Program-made: the position numbers and the translations under genes | Notes under the pieces: generated by a model | Told to the model about the DNA's origin: nothing | Seen by the model: the letters and a program-made list of their open reading frames with translations, nothing else | Database searches by the model: none | Assembly: GCA_028872015.1 (NCBI GenBank) | Contig: JAGWLO010000033.1 | Location: 1 to 38,738, forward strand | Source of the DNA: Burkholderiales bacterium | Lineage (GTDB): Bacteria > Pseudomonadota > Gammaproteobacteria > Burkholderiales > Burkholderiaceae_C | Direction: 5' to 3' | Length of the DNA stretch: 38,738 nucleotides | In this document: positions 9,752-18,379 of the stretch, one piece after another | How positions within the stretch are numbered: position 1 is the stretch's first letter | Layout of the letters: every line of letters starts with the position of its first letter

Positions 9752-10714
9752 TCAGAAGTTGCTGTTCTGCTCGGCAAACAGGGAGGTCACCGACTCGCCG
9801 TCGCTGATGCGGCGGATGGTCTCGGCGAACAGGAAGGCCACCGACAGCTGGCGGATCTTGCTGCAGCCCTTGGCCGCGTCCGACAGCGGGATGGTGTTGG
9901 TGATGACGACCTCGTCGATCTGCGAGCCGGCGATGCGATCCACCGCCGGGCCCGAGAACACCGGGTGCGTGCAGTACGCGTAGACGCTCCTGGCGCCGCG
10001 CTCCTTGAGCACTTCCGCCGCCTTCACCAGCGTGCCGGCGGTGTCGATCATGTCGTCCATGATCACGCAGTTGCGGCCGTCGATCTCGCCGATCACGTGC
10101 ATCACCTCGGCGATGCCGGCCGCCGGCCGGCGCTTGTCGATGATGGCCAGGTCGCAGCCCAGCTGCTTGGCCAGCGCGCGCGCGCGCACCACGCCCCCGA
10201 TGTCGGGCGAGACCACCACCAGGTTCTGGTGGTTCTTGCTCTTGACGTCGGACAGCAGCACCGGGCTGGCGTAGATGTTGTCCACCGGGATGTCGAAGAA
10301 GCCCTGGATCTGGTCGGCGTGCAGGTCCATCGACAGCAGCCGCTCCACGCCCACGGTCTCAAGCAGGTTGGCCACCACCTTGGCGCTGATCGGCACCCGC
10401 GTGCTGCGCGGACGGCGGTCCTGCCGGGCGTAGCCGAAGTAGGGGATCACGGCCGTGATGCGGCGGGCGCTGGCCCGCTTCAGCGCATCGACCATGATCA
10501 GCAGCTCCATCAGGTTCTCGTTCGTGGGCGCACAGGTGGGCTGCACGACGAACACGTCGCGGGCGCGCACGTTCTGGCGGATCTCGACCGTGACCTCGCC
10601 GTCGGAGAAGCGCCCCACCGCCGCCTGGCCGAGCTCAACGCCGAGGTGGGTGGCGATCTCTTGCGCCAGCACCGGGTTGGCGTTGCCGGTGAACAGCACG
10701 GTGTTGAACAGCAC
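9752..10714 (-). CDS. prs: Ribose-phosphate pyrophosphokinase
   Basis: Prs makes PRPP from ribose 5-phosphate and ATP; PRPP feeds nucleotide synthesis and, through HisG, histidine synthesis. The 320-residue protein shows [46 protein letters not shown], the flexible-loop segment DKRRP and the PRPP-binding [13 protein letters not shown]. The GTG start at 10714 is supported by GGAGAG six bases upstream. A second in-frame GTG five codons later (10699) is followed by the same CTGTTCA sequence and is an alternative start. A perfect hairpin lies just upstream, between prs and tRNA-Gln. Confidence 0.95.
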   Translation of the reverse strand: MLFNTVLFTGNANPVLAQEIATHLGVELGQAAVGRFSDGEVTVEIRQNVRARDVFVVQPTCAPTNENLMELLIMVDALKRASARRITAVIPYFGYARQDRRPRSTRVPISAKVVANLLETVGVERLLSMDLHADQIQGFFDIPVDNIYASPVLLSDVKSKNHQNLVVVSPDIGGVVRARALAKQLGCDLAIIDKRRPAAGIAEVMHVIGEIDGRNCVIMDDMIDTAGTLVKAAEVLKERGARSVYAYCTHPVFSGPAVDRIAGSQIDEVVITNTIPLSDAAKGCSKIRQLSVAFLFAETIRRISDGESVTSLFAEQNSNF

Positions 10715-10730
10715 GGTGGACTCTCCGTCG

Positions 10731-10755
10731 CGGCGCAGCCGGGGCGGCTGCGCCG
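10731..10755 (-). promoter_or_regulatory. Perfect 10-bp hairpin between tRNA-Gln and prs
   Basis: CGGCGCAGCC (10731-10740) pairs completely with GGCTGCGCCG (10746-10755) around a five-base loop. It begins 16 bases after the tRNA 3' end and finishes five bases before the prs ribosome binding site. It lacks a T-run, so it may be a tRNA processing or stability element, a weak terminator, or a control hairpin in the prs leader. Confidence 0.5.
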
Positions 10756-10771
10756 GCTTCAGTGGAAGGTT

Positions 10772-10848
10772 TGGCAGGGGAGGAAGGACTCGAACCCTCG
10801 CATGTCGGAATCAAAATCCGATGCCTTGACCAACTTGGCGACTCCCCT
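10772..10848 (-). tRNA. tRNA-Gln (anticodon UUG)
   Basis: The minus strand folds as a 77-base tRNA. The acceptor stem AGGGGAG pairs with CTCCCCT and is followed by G and an encoded CCA (10772-10774). The anticodon arm is TCGGA-TTTTGAT-TCCGA with anticodon TTG (complement of 10812-10814). The T-arm is GAGGG-TTCGAAT-CCTTC, with one G-T pair. The D-arm has GCCAAGTTGGTCAAGGC. The anticodon reads CAA/CAG glutamine codons. It lies between ispE and prs, the conserved betaproteobacterial location. Confidence 0.97.
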
Positions 10849-10887
10849 ACACAGGTCGCGGCCTGGGGCCGCCACCTCGAAACGCTC

Positions 10888-11790
10888 TCAGCCTGCCCAG
10901 CCCCCCAAGGGGTGCTTGTCCAGGCTGCGGCACAGACGCCCCACCCAACCCGGCGGCAACGCACCCGAAGCTGCGTCGGCCGGCCATGTCGCCATGGGTG
11001 CATCGCCCGTGCCTGCTCTCGCGAACACCGCGCTGCCCGATCCCGTCATCCGGCTATTGCCGAACCGAGACTCCAGCCAGCGGGCGGCTTGCGCCACCTC
11101 AGGGCACCGATCTTCGGCCGCGGCCTGCAGGTCGTTCTTGCCGAACCCCTGCAGGCACGCGAGTGAAAACCCGGCCTCGCCTGCGCTCTCGAAATAGCCC
11201 TCGACTATAGCAGGATCGGTGTCGCGCCCGAGTGCCGGGTGCTCGAAGATCTCACGCGTGGCAATGCTCGCGGGCGGTTTGACCACGGCATACCACGCCG
11301 GCGCCAGCGGCAGAGGACGCAGCAGCTCGCCGATGCCGGTGGCCAGTGCAGGGCGGCCGTGGACGAAGAACGGCACGTCGGCGCCCAGGCCGAGCCCGAG
11401 GGCGGCCAGCCGCTGGCGCGGCCAGTGCAGTCGCCACAGGTGGTTCAGCGCCAGCAGCGTGGTGGCGGCGTCGGAGCTGCCGCCGCCCAGGCCGGCCCCC
11501 GCGGGCAGCTGCTTGTCGACGTGGATGTCGGCCCCCAGCGGCGTGCCGCTGGCGGCCTGCAGCGCGCGCGCCGCGCGCAGGCACAGATCGTCGTCGGGCA
11601 GCGCAGTGCCGAGGTCGTGGCGCGCCAGCCGGCCGTCGTCGCGCAGCACCAGGTGCAGGCGGTCGGCCCAGTCGATGAGGACGAAGACCGACTGCAGCAG
11701 GTGGTAGCCATCGGCGCGGCGACCGTTGACGTGCAGGAACAAATTCAACTTGGCCGGAGCCGGCAGGTCGTACAGCGCGCGCAGGGCCAT
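10888..11790 (-). CDS. ispE: 4-diphosphocytidyl-2-C-methyl-D-erythritol kinase
   Basis: IspE phosphorylates CDP-methylerythritol in the MEP route to isoprenoids. The 300-residue GHMP kinase has the N-terminal PAPAKLNLFLHV (Lys14), the ATP-binding PAGAGLGGGSSDAA (residues 96-109), GLGADVPFF with the catalytic Asp, and the C-terminal MTGSGSAVFA loop. Its last 25 or so residues are a Gly/Pro-rich extension. It starts 15 bases after lolB and ends 39 bases before the tRNA gene. Confidence 0.95.
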   Translation of the reverse strand: MALRALYDLPAPAKLNLFLHVNGRRADGYHLLQSVFVLIDWADRLHLVLRDDGRLARHDLGTALPDDDLCLRAARALQAASGTPLGADIHVDKQLPAGAGLGGGSSDAATTLLALNHLWRLHWPRQRLAALGLGLGADVPFFVHGRPALATGIGELLRPLPLAPAWYAVVKPPASIATREIFEHPALGRDTDPAIVEGYFESAGEAGFSLACLQGFGKNDLQAAAEDRCPEVAQAARWLESRFGNSRMTGSGSAVFARAGTGDAPMATWPADAASGALPPGWVGRLCRSLDKHPLGGWAG

Positions 11791-11805
11791 GGGGCGACGC
11801 CGGGT

Positions 11806-12363
11806 TCAGGAGCCGGCGGCGTCCAGGCGCGCGCGCAGCGTGACCACCGGCGGGGCGTCGCGGCGGGCCTCGATCCAGCCCTGCGCTTGGCGCGTCAGCA
11901 CCACGTGCCAGCCGAGCTGCTCGAACCCCGAACTGTCGGCCAGGTGCGGCGCACCGGGCCAGGGCCGGCCGGCCAGCCAGTCGGGCAGGGCGGCCAGCGG
12001 CAGCGCCTCGCCCAGCGCCTCGCGCGAGAGTGCATCCAGGCTGTCATAGCGGTGCTCGCCGTCCGAGGTCTGCAGCACGGCCAGGCCCGGGGCCCAGCGT
12101 GCGCTGGCCATGCGCAGGCCCAGCGGTGAATCAAGCCGCAACTCGCCGGCGTCGCCGTTGCCGCGCAGCTGGAAGGCCGCACTCATGCCGCGTGCCGCCT
12201 GGCCGTCGTCGGCCGCCACCTGCACGCTGAGCCGGCCTGCGGTCCAGGCGGACTCGTCGCTGCGCGGCGGGGTGGCGCAGGCAGCCAGCAGCAGGCCCAG
12301 GCCGAGCGTCAGACACCGGGCCTGCCAACGCGCCGCCAGGCGGGGTCGCCGGGGGCGGCTCAC
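11806..12363 (-). CDS. lolB: Outer-membrane lipoprotein insertase LolB
   Basis: LolB is an outer-membrane-anchored lipoprotein that receives lipoproteins from LolA and inserts them in the outer membrane. The 185-residue product has an Arg-rich start, a short hydrophobic stretch (CLTLGLGLLLAAC) and a lipobox with the modified Cys29. The mature part matches LolB in length and in patterns such as WTAGRLSVQV, GELRLDSPLG, and LPDWLAGRPWPG. I chose GTG 12363 because it overlaps the upstream TPR stop (GTGA) and gives a proper lipoprotein signal; the frame is open further upstream but antisense-like. lolB next to ispE is standard. Confidence 0.85.
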   Translation of the reverse strand: MSRPRRPRLAARWQARCLTLGLGLLLAACATPPRSDESAWTAGRLSVQVAADDGQAARGMSAAFQLRGNGDAGELRLDSPLGLRMASARWAPGLAVLQTSDGEHRYDSLDALSREALGEALPLAALPDWLAGRPWPGAPHLADSSGFEQLGWHVVLTRQAQGWIEARRDAPPVVTLRARLDAAGS

Positions 12364-14252
12364 AAGCTCACGCGCAGCCGGGACAGCGTCTCGCGCAGGA
12401 CGTCGTTGCCGGCGTCCCGGCGCCGGGCCTCGCCCCAGACGCGCCGGGCCTCGTCGTGCTGACCCATCGTCCACAGTACCTCGCCCAGGTGGGCCGCGAT
12501 CTCGGGGTCGGGTCGGGCGGCGTAGGCCTGGCGCAGCAGGCGCAGGGCTTCGGTGTCCTGGCCCAGCCGGTACTCGACCCAGCCCATGCTGTCGGTGATG
12601 AACGGGTCGCCCGGCGTCAGCGTCAGGGCGCGCTGGATCAGCGCGCGCGCCTCCGGCAGGCGCAGCTTGCGGTCGGCCAGCGAGTAGCCCAGCGCGTTCG
12701 GCGCCTGCGCGCTGTCGGGCTTGAGCACCATCACGCGGCGCAGCAGGCGCTCCATCTCGTCGAGGCGGTCGAGCTTCTCGGCCATCATGGCCTGCTCGTA
12801 CAGCAGGTCGGTGTCGTCGGGAAACTTTGCGTTCGCGGCCCCCAGCAGCTCGAAGGCCTGGCGCCACTGCTTGGCGTCGCGCAGCACGCCCGCCTGTGCC
12901 AGCACCTTGGCGCGCGCGTCGCCGGCGTCGCGCTCGGGCACGGCGGCGATCAACGCCAGCGCCTGCTCGACCTTGCCCTGGCGCGCCAGGATGGACGCCC
13001 GTCGCGTCTGCACCTCGAGCGCCTGCCTCGGGTCGGTGATCTTGGCCAGCCAGGCCTCGGACGCCTTGTAGTCGCCGCGCCGTTCGGCGGCCTGCGCCAG
13101 CATGAGCCAGGCCTGCACCACGCCGCGCGGTGCGGCGCCGGCCTGTGCGGCGGCGGGCTCGTCGGGCGCATCGGCCTCGACGGCGGCCGCCGTCGCCGCG
13201 GCCCCGGCCGATGCCGCCGAAGCGGCCGCCGCTCCCGCTGCGGGGGCGCCGGCCTCACGCTGGGCCAGCTCGATATAGCGCTTGAGCGCAGCCTCGCCGC
13301 GGGCGTTGTGGTTCAGCTCGAGCTCCAGCGCGCCCAGCGTGAGGTAGGGCGCGGCCTGGTCGGGCTGCTGCCGGGTGGCGATCTGCAGCTGATCCACCGC
13401 CTCGGCGTAGCGCTGCTGGGTGGTGAGCGTGCGCACATAGGCCAGGCGCAGGCCGGGATCGGCATCGGGCCGGGCCAGATAGGCCTGCACCAGCGCTTCG
13501 GCGGCCGGCTGCTGGGGTATCAGCTCCAGGGCCAGCAGCACCGGGCCCGCGGCTGCTGCGTCCAGGGCCTGCGCCTGGCGCGCCAGCGCCAGGGCCTGCT
13601 CGGGTTGCTTGGCGATGAGCCAGCAGCCGCCGATCGCCACCCGCGCCGGCACGGCCGTGGCGCCGCTCAGGTAGGGCTGCAGCGTGGCCTCGATCACGGT
13701 GGCCACCGCCGCAGGGTTGCTGGCGTGCTGCATCAGTCGCGGGATGCCCGCCATCAGTGCCGGCCGCTCGGGGGCCGGTGTCTCGGCCAGCAAGGCCTTG
13801 AGCGGCCCCCCGATCGCTTCGGACCGGTTCAGCAGCACGAGGATCTGCAACTCGACGCGGATCGGCTCCAGGGCACCCGGCCGCGCCGTGCGCCAGGCGC
13901 GCGCGGCGGCCAGCGCCTTGTCGCCCGATCGGCCCTGCAGCGCGATGTCCACGGCATGGCGGAACAGGCCGTCGTCCTTGCTGCGCCGGGCGGCGTCCAG
14001 AGTCAGCTCGTAGGCGCTGGCGGCGTCGCCCTCGTTCAGCGCCATCTCGCCCACCAGCATCTCGTAGAGCAGCTGGCCGTCGAGTGCGGAGTTCTGCACC
14101 GCCGGTGCGCTGGCCGCCGGGGCCGGCGGCGGTGCCGCGCCGGCGGCGGCCCAGGCCGCGCGGGCGTGCGCGGACCGCAAGGGCAGCACCCCGAAGGCGA
14201 GAACGGCTGCCACCAGCGTGAGCGCGTGGGGCCGGCGGAGGCGGTCGGACAT
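12360..14252 (-). CDS. Large TPR-repeat protein, predicted exported
   Basis: A 630-residue protein that begins with a signal-peptide-like segment ([20 protein letters not shown]) and is then mostly helical tetratricopeptide repeats. Clear repeats include the C-terminal ones around [40 protein letters not shown] and [19 protein letters not shown]. An Ala-rich low-complexity linker (about residues 333-376) splits the repeat array in two. The start could be ATG 14252 (used here) or 14264; neither has a strong ribosome binding site. It is coupled to lolB by overlapping codons and sits upstream of it, as in other betaproteobacteria, which suggests an envelope role. The exact function is unknown. 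Confidence 0.85.
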   Translation of the reverse strand: MSDRLRRPHALTLVAAVLAFGVLPLRSAHARAAWAAAGAAPPPAPAASAPAVQNSALDGQLLYEMLVGEMALNEGDAASAYELTLDAARRSKDDGLFRHAVDIALQGRSGDKALAAARAWRTARPGALEPIRVELQILVLLNRSEAIGGPLKALLAETPAPERPALMAGIPRLMQHASNPAAVATVIEATLQPYLSGATAVPARVAIGGCWLIAKQPEQALALARQAQALDAAAAGPVLLALELIPQQPAAEALVQAYLARPDADPGLRLAYVRTLTTQQRYAEAVDQLQIATRQQPDQAAPYLTLGALELELNHNARGEAALKRYIELAQREAGAPAAGAAAASAASAGAAATAAAVEADAPDEPAAAQAGAAPRGVVQAWLMLAQAAERRGDYKASEAWLAKITDPRQALEVQTRRASILARQGKVEQALALIAAVPERDAGDARAKVLAQAGVLRDAKQWRQAFELLGAANAKFPDDTDLLYEQAMMAEKLDRLDEMERLLRRVMVLKPDSAQAPNALGYSLADRKLRLPEARALIQRALTLTPGDPFITDSMGWVEYRLGQDTEALRLLRQAYAARPDPEIAAHLGEVLWTMGQHDEARRVWGEARRRDAGNDVLRETLSRLRVSL

Positions 14253-14266
14253 CGGGGTTCCCATGC

Positions 14267-14277
14267 GGTTCTGAACC
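14267..14277. promoter_or_regulatory. Palindrome in the divergent TPR/mutM intergenic
   Basis: The 44 bases between the TPR gene and mutM contain the perfect palindrome GGTTC-T-GAACC. A CATAAT (14285-14290) lies just before mutM and could be a -10 box, but no matching -35 box is visible. The palindrome could be an operator for either gene or chance. Confidence 0.25.
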
Positions 14278-14296
14278 ATTCTCACATAATGAGTTC

Positions 14297-15133
14297 ATGC
14301 CCGAGTTGCCCGAGGTCGAGGTCACCCGACGCGGCCTGGCGGGGCCGCTGCTGGGTGCGCGCGTGCGCTCGGCGCGCCTGGGCCGGCCGCTGCGCTGGCC
14401 GCTGGGCTGCAGCGTCGACAGCCTGGCCGGCGCCACCGTGGGCGCGGTGGCGCGGCGCGGCAAATACCTGTGGCTGCCGCTGCACCGCACCGACGGTGCA
14501 TGCGACAGCGGCGGCCTGTTGCTGCACCTGGGGATGTCGGGCTCGCTGGCCTGGCTGGCGCAGGCCGGCCCGCCCGGGCCGCATGATCACTTCGATCTCG
14601 TCACCGACCGCGGCACGCTGCGCCTGAACGACCCGCGGCGCTTCGGCGCCGTGGTCTGGTCGCCGGCCGTCGACCGCGCGCCCGCGGCGACGCTGCTGCA
14701 GCGCCTGGGCGCCGAGCCCTTCGACACCGCGTACACGGCCGCACACTTCCATGCCGCGCTGCAGCGGCGGCGGGCCCCCATCAAGCAGGTGCTGCTGGCC
14801 GGCGACGTGGTGGTGGGCGCCGGCAACATCTACGCCTGCGAGGCGCTGTTCGCCGCCGGCGTGCACCCCGCGCTGCGAGCCGATCGCCTGAGCCGCCCGC
14901 GCGCGACGCGGCTGCTGGCGGCGGTGCGCGCGACGCTGGCGCGCGCGCTGGAAGTCGGCGGCACCACGCTGCGCGACTTCAGCGACGTGCACGGCGCCAG
15001 CGGTGCATTCCAGTCGGAGGCCGCGGTGTACGGCCGCGCCGGCCAGGCCTGTGGCCGTTGCGGCGCGATGCTGCGGCGCACCGTGCAGGGCCAGCGCGCG
15101 ACGTATTTCTGCCCCGGTTGTCAGCGTCGGTAA
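14297..15133 (+). CDS. mutM: Formamidopyrimidine-DNA glycosylase
   Basis: MutM removes 8-oxoguanine and formamidopyrimidines from DNA and cleaves the resulting site. The 278-residue protein has the N-terminal catalytic PELPEVE (Pro2 nucleophile, Glu3), the conserved lysine in [33 protein letters not shown], and a C-terminal zinc finger of the form CGRC...CPGC. All catalytic parts are present. The start is fixed because Pro2 must follow the initiator Met. mutY, which acts on the A:8-oxoG mispair left after replication, lies two genes downstream. Confidence 0.96.
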   Translation: MPELPEVEVTRRGLAGPLLGARVRSARLGRPLRWPLGCSVDSLAGATVGAVARRGKYLWLPLHRTDGACDSGGLLLHLGMSGSLAWLAQAGPPGPHDHFDLVTDRGTLRLNDPRRFGAVVWSPAVDRAPAATLLQRLGAEPFDTAYTAAHFHAALQRRRAPIKQVLLAGDVVVGAGNIYACEALFAAGVHPALRADRLSRPRATRLLAAVRATLARALEVGGTTLRDFSDVHGASGAFQSEAAVYGRAGQACGRCGAMLRRTVQGQRATYFCPGCQRR

Positions 15134-15232
15134 CGGCGTGGCCGGGGTTGTGCCCGGGCGTGAGATTCGGCAGGAAAACACGCCTACTTCCGGCGATTCG
15201 CACAGCCCTGTCGGCCGGGGGGCTGCGCTAGC

Positions 15233-17245
15233 ATGCCCTGGCCTTTCGACCGCCTGCCCCTGGCCGCCCGCATGCCCCCCATCAGCCCCATCGCCGAACG
15301 CCTGGATTCGCTGGCCGGCTGGCGCGCCGAGCTCGACCGCCGCGTGGCCGAGATGGGCCGCTGGCTGGCACAGCAGGAACTCCTGTCCGATGCCGATGCC
15401 GCGCTGGTGGACGGTCTGCGCGAGCGCCTGGCCGCCGACAAGCTGGTGCTGGCCTTCGTGGCCGAGTTCTCGCGCGGCAAGTCGGAGCTGATCAACGCCA
15501 TCTTCTTCGCCGACGCCGGCCGCCGCGTCCTGCCGGCCACGCCCGGGCGCACCACCATGTGCCCGGTGGAATTGCGCTTCGATGCCGGCGTGGCGCCGCG
15601 GCTGGCGCTGCTGCCCATCGAGACCCGGCTGCGCGGCCTGTCGCTGGCCGAGTTGCGCCCGCGCGACGAGCACTGGCATCTGCTGCCGCTCGATCCCCGC
15701 CAGCCCCAGTCGCTGGCACACGCGCTTGCTGCCGTCACCGCCACCCAGCGCGTGACCCAGGCCGAGGCCGTGGCGCTGGGCTTCTGGAGCGACGAGCAGC
15801 CCGAGGACAACCCGCCGCAGGCGGCCGACGGCACGGTGGAGGTGCCGGCCTGGCGCCACGCCGTCATCAACTACCCGCACCCGCTGCTCGAGCGCGGGCT
15901 GGTCGTGATCGACACGCCCGGCCTGAACGCTGTGGGCGCCGAGCCCGAGCTCACGCTGGGCCTGCTGCCCACGGCGCATGCCGCGGTCTTCGTGCTGGCT
16001 GCCGACACCGGCGTCACGCGCTCCGACCTGGCGATCTGGCGCGAGCACCTGGGCCAGGCCAGCCTGGAGCGCTTCGTCGTGCTGAACAAGATCGACGCCC
16101 TGCACGACCCGCTCAGCTCGGCGGCCCAGGTGCAGGCGCAGATCGAGCAGCAGCGCCAGGTGGCCGCGCAGATGCTGGACATGCCGGCGGGGCGCGTGTT
16201 CGCGCTGTCGGCGCGCGAGGCCCTGGCCGCGCGCATCGACGGCAACGCGCGGGCCCTGCTGGCCAGCCGCCTGCCGCCGCTGGAGCAGGCGCTGGCCGAC
16301 CAGCTGCTGCCGCGGCGCCAGCAGCTGCTGCTGCAATCGGCGCTGGGCACCCTCGAGCAGCTGCGCGAAGGCACGGCGCGGCGCCTGGCCGACCGCCGAC
16401 GCCAGCAGGCCGAGCAGCTGTTCGAGCTGCGCGGCCTGCGCGGCAAGAGCGGCGGCAAGCTGCGCATGATGGTCGAGCGGGTGGACGCCGAGGTGGCCGA
16501 GTTCGAGCGCTGCACGGCACGCCTGGCGGCGCTGCGCGCGGTGCAGGGCAAGCTGCTGCGCGCGGTGCAGTCCCGGCTCTCCAGCGAGACGCTGCGCACC
16601 GAGCTCGCGGCCATGCAGTCGGCGATGGCGGCGCGGCCGTTCAACCTGGGTGCGCGCGCGGCCTTCGACACGCTGCTGACGCGATTGCACGGCGTGGTGG
16701 ACGGCGCCGCCACGCAGGCCGAAGAGCTGCGCCAGATGCTGCAGGCCAGCTTCAACCAGCTCAATGCCGAGTTCGGCTTCGCCTTCACGCTGGCGCCGGT
16801 GCCGTCCATGGCGCCCTGCCAGGCCGAGCTGAGCCTGATCGAGCAGAACTACCGGCGCTACCTCACCCTGGCCCAGGCCTGGCGCATGGCGCTGCCGGGC
16901 TTCGCCGAGCAGTTCCGGCGCATGCTGCTGTCCAAGCTGCGCGTGGTGTTCGAGAACGCCGCCGGCGAGTTCGACCTCTGGTCCCAGGCCGCCACCAGCC
17001 AGGTGGAGGTGCAGTTGCGCGAGCGCCGGCGCGGCTTCACGCGGCGCCGTGAATCGCTGCAGCGGGTGCAGGCCGCCGCCGGCGAGCTGGAGCAGCGCAT
17101 CGCCGAGGTGCAGGCGCAGGACGAGCACCTGGCCCGGCTGCAGGCGCGCCTGGCCGAGGTGGCGCACGAGGCCACGGCCGCCGCGCATCGCGCCAACCCG
17201 GCCGCGCCGGCCGCCGCCCCGACGCTGCACCAGGACGCCGCTTGA
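15233..17245 (+). CDS. Dynamin-like GTPase
   Basis: A 670-residue predicted GTPase. Motifs: P-loop AEFSRGKS (residues 77-84, with Ala where the first Gly of GxxxxGKS is expected), a Thr-rich G2 region in PATPGRTTMCP (101-111), G3 DTPG (227-230), and G4 NKID (285-288). The remainder is long helices with coiled-coil character (about 340-430 and 590-660), as in bacterial dynamin-like proteins, which bind and remodel membranes. No transmembrane segment is obvious. The start could be ATG 15233 or 15272. Its stop overlaps the mutY TTG start, so the two are co-translated. The 99 bases upstream hold nothing recognisable. The biological role is unknown. Confidence 0.82.
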   Translation: MPWPFDRLPLAARMPPISPIAERLDSLAGWRAELDRRVAEMGRWLAQQELLSDADAALVDGLRERLAADKLVLAFVAEFSRGKSELINAIFFADAGRRVLPATPGRTTMCPVELRFDAGVAPRLALLPIETRLRGLSLAELRPRDEHWHLLPLDPRQPQSLAHALAAVTATQRVTQAEAVALGFWSDEQPEDNPPQAADGTVEVPAWRHAVINYPHPLLERGLVVIDTPGLNAVGAEPELTLGLLPTAHAAVFVLAADTGVTRSDLAIWREHLGQASLERFVVLNKIDALHDPLSSAAQVQAQIEQQRQVAAQMLDMPAGRVFALSAREALAARIDGNARALLASRLPPLEQALADQLLPRRQQLLLQSALGTLEQLREGTARRLADRRRQQAEQLFELRGLRGKSGGKLRMMVERVDAEVAEFERCTARLAALRAVQGKLLRAVQSRLSSETLRTELAAMQSAMAARPFNLGARAAFDTLLTRLHGVVDGAATQAEELRQMLQASFNQLNAEFGFAFTLAPVPSMAPCQAELSLIEQNYRRYLTLAQAWRMALPGFAEQFRRMLLSKLRVVFENAAGEFDLWSQAATSQVEVQLRERRRGFTRRRESLQRVQAAAGELEQRIAEVQAQDEHLARLQARLAEVAHEATAAAHRANPAAPAAAPTLHQDAA

Positions 17246-18279
17246 CCGCGCCCGGCCTGGCCGCCACCGTCGTCCGGTGGCAGCGCCGCCACGGCCGCCA
17301 CGGCCTGCCCTGGCAGGGCACGCGCGATCCGTACCGCGTCTGGCTGTCCGAGGTCATGCTGCAGCAGACGCAGGTGAGCACGGTGCTCGACTACTACCCG
17401 CGCTTCCTGGCCCGCTTCCCCGACCTCGCGGCGCTGGCCGCGGCGCCGCTGGACGACGTGTTCGCGCTCTGGAGCGGGCTGGGTTACTACAGCCGGGCAC
17501 GCAACCTCCACCGCTGTGCCCAGGTCGTGGTGGCCGAGCACGGCGGGCGCTTCCCGGCCACCCGCGCCGGCCTGCAGGCGCTGCCCGGCATCGGCCGCTC
17601 CACGGCGGCGGCGATCGCCGCGTTCTGCTTCGGCGAGCGTGCGGCCATCCTCGATGGCAACGTCAAACGGGTGCTGACGCGGGCGCTCGGCTTCGAAGGC
17701 GACCTGGCGTCGGCGACCGAAGAGCGGCGCCTGTGGGCACTGGCCGAATCGCTGCTGCCGCCGCGCGATGTGGATGTCTACACCCAGGGCCTGATGGACC
17801 TGGGCGCCACCGTCTGCAGTGCGCGCCAGCCCGACTGCGCCCGCTGTCCGCTGGCACCGGCCTGCGCCGCGCGCGCCGCCGGCACGCCCGAGCGCTATCC
17901 GGTCAAGACCCGCACGCTGCGTCGCGGCCGGCGCGCGGCAGCCCTGCTGTGGCTGCGCCAGGGCGGCCGCCTGTGGCTGGTGCAGCGGCCGCCGCGCGGC
18001 GTCTGGGCGGGGCTGTGGAGCCTGCCCGAGTTCGCCTCGGTCGAGGCCCTGCAGCAGGCCACCGCCGCCTGGCCCGGACAGGGCAGCTGGCTGGCGCCGG
18101 TGCAGCACGCGCTGACGCACTTCGACTGGACCCTGCACCCGCTGGCCTGGCGCCTGCCGCCGCGCGCGCCGCTGCCGCCGGAGGTGCCACGCGGCCGCTG
18201 GCTGACACCGACGCAGGCGCTGGCGCTCGGCCTGCCCGCGCCGGTGCGGCGGCTGATCGAAGCGCCCGCCATGGCCTAG
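17242..18279 (+). CDS. mutY: A/G-specific adenine glycosylase
   Basis: MutY excises adenine mispaired with 8-oxoguanine. The 345-residue protein has the catalytic Glu in WLSEVMLQQTQV, the helix-hairpin-helix LPGIGRSTAAAI, the catalytic Asp in ILDGNVKRV, and the iron-sulfur loop C-x6-C-x2-C-x5-C (CSARQPDCARCPLAPAC). A C-terminal NUDIX-like domain recognising 8-oxoG follows, with GVWAGLWSLPEF. The start is TTG 17242, overlapping the stop of the GTPase gene. The 100 bases after mutY hold imperfect GC-rich hairpins but no clear terminator. Confidence 0.95.
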   Translation: MTAPGLAATVVRWQRRHGRHGLPWQGTRDPYRVWLSEVMLQQTQVSTVLDYYPRFLARFPDLAALAAAPLDDVFALWSGLGYYSRARNLHRCAQVVVAEHGGRFPATRAGLQALPGIGRSTAAAIAAFCFGERAAILDGNVKRVLTRALGFEGDLASATEERRLWALAESLLPPRDVDVYTQGLMDLGATVCSARQPDCARCPLAPACAARAAGTPERYPVKTRTLRRGRRAAALLWLRQGGRLWLVQRPPRGVWAGLWSLPEFASVEALQQATAAWPGQGSWLAPVQHALTHFDWTLHPLAWRLPPRAPLPPEVPRGRWLTPTQALALGLPAPVRRLIEAPAMA

Positions 18280-18379
18280 CATTGCTGGCTGGGGCCGACC
18301 TGTCGGTGCCCCCTTCCGGCACGGGCCTTGCTGCGGGCCCGGGCCGCCTTCGCAACCCCTTCAGACCCGGACCTTCGAC

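Noticed and set aside
12364..12867. Longer LolB with a 168-residue extension
   Set aside because: The extension is antisense-frame sequence of the TPR gene; GTG 12363 gives a proper lipoprotein signal and overlaps the TPR stop.
14282..17230. 982-codon open frame on the minus strand
   Set aside because: Antisense to mutM and the dynamin-like gene; low-complexity composition and no motifs.
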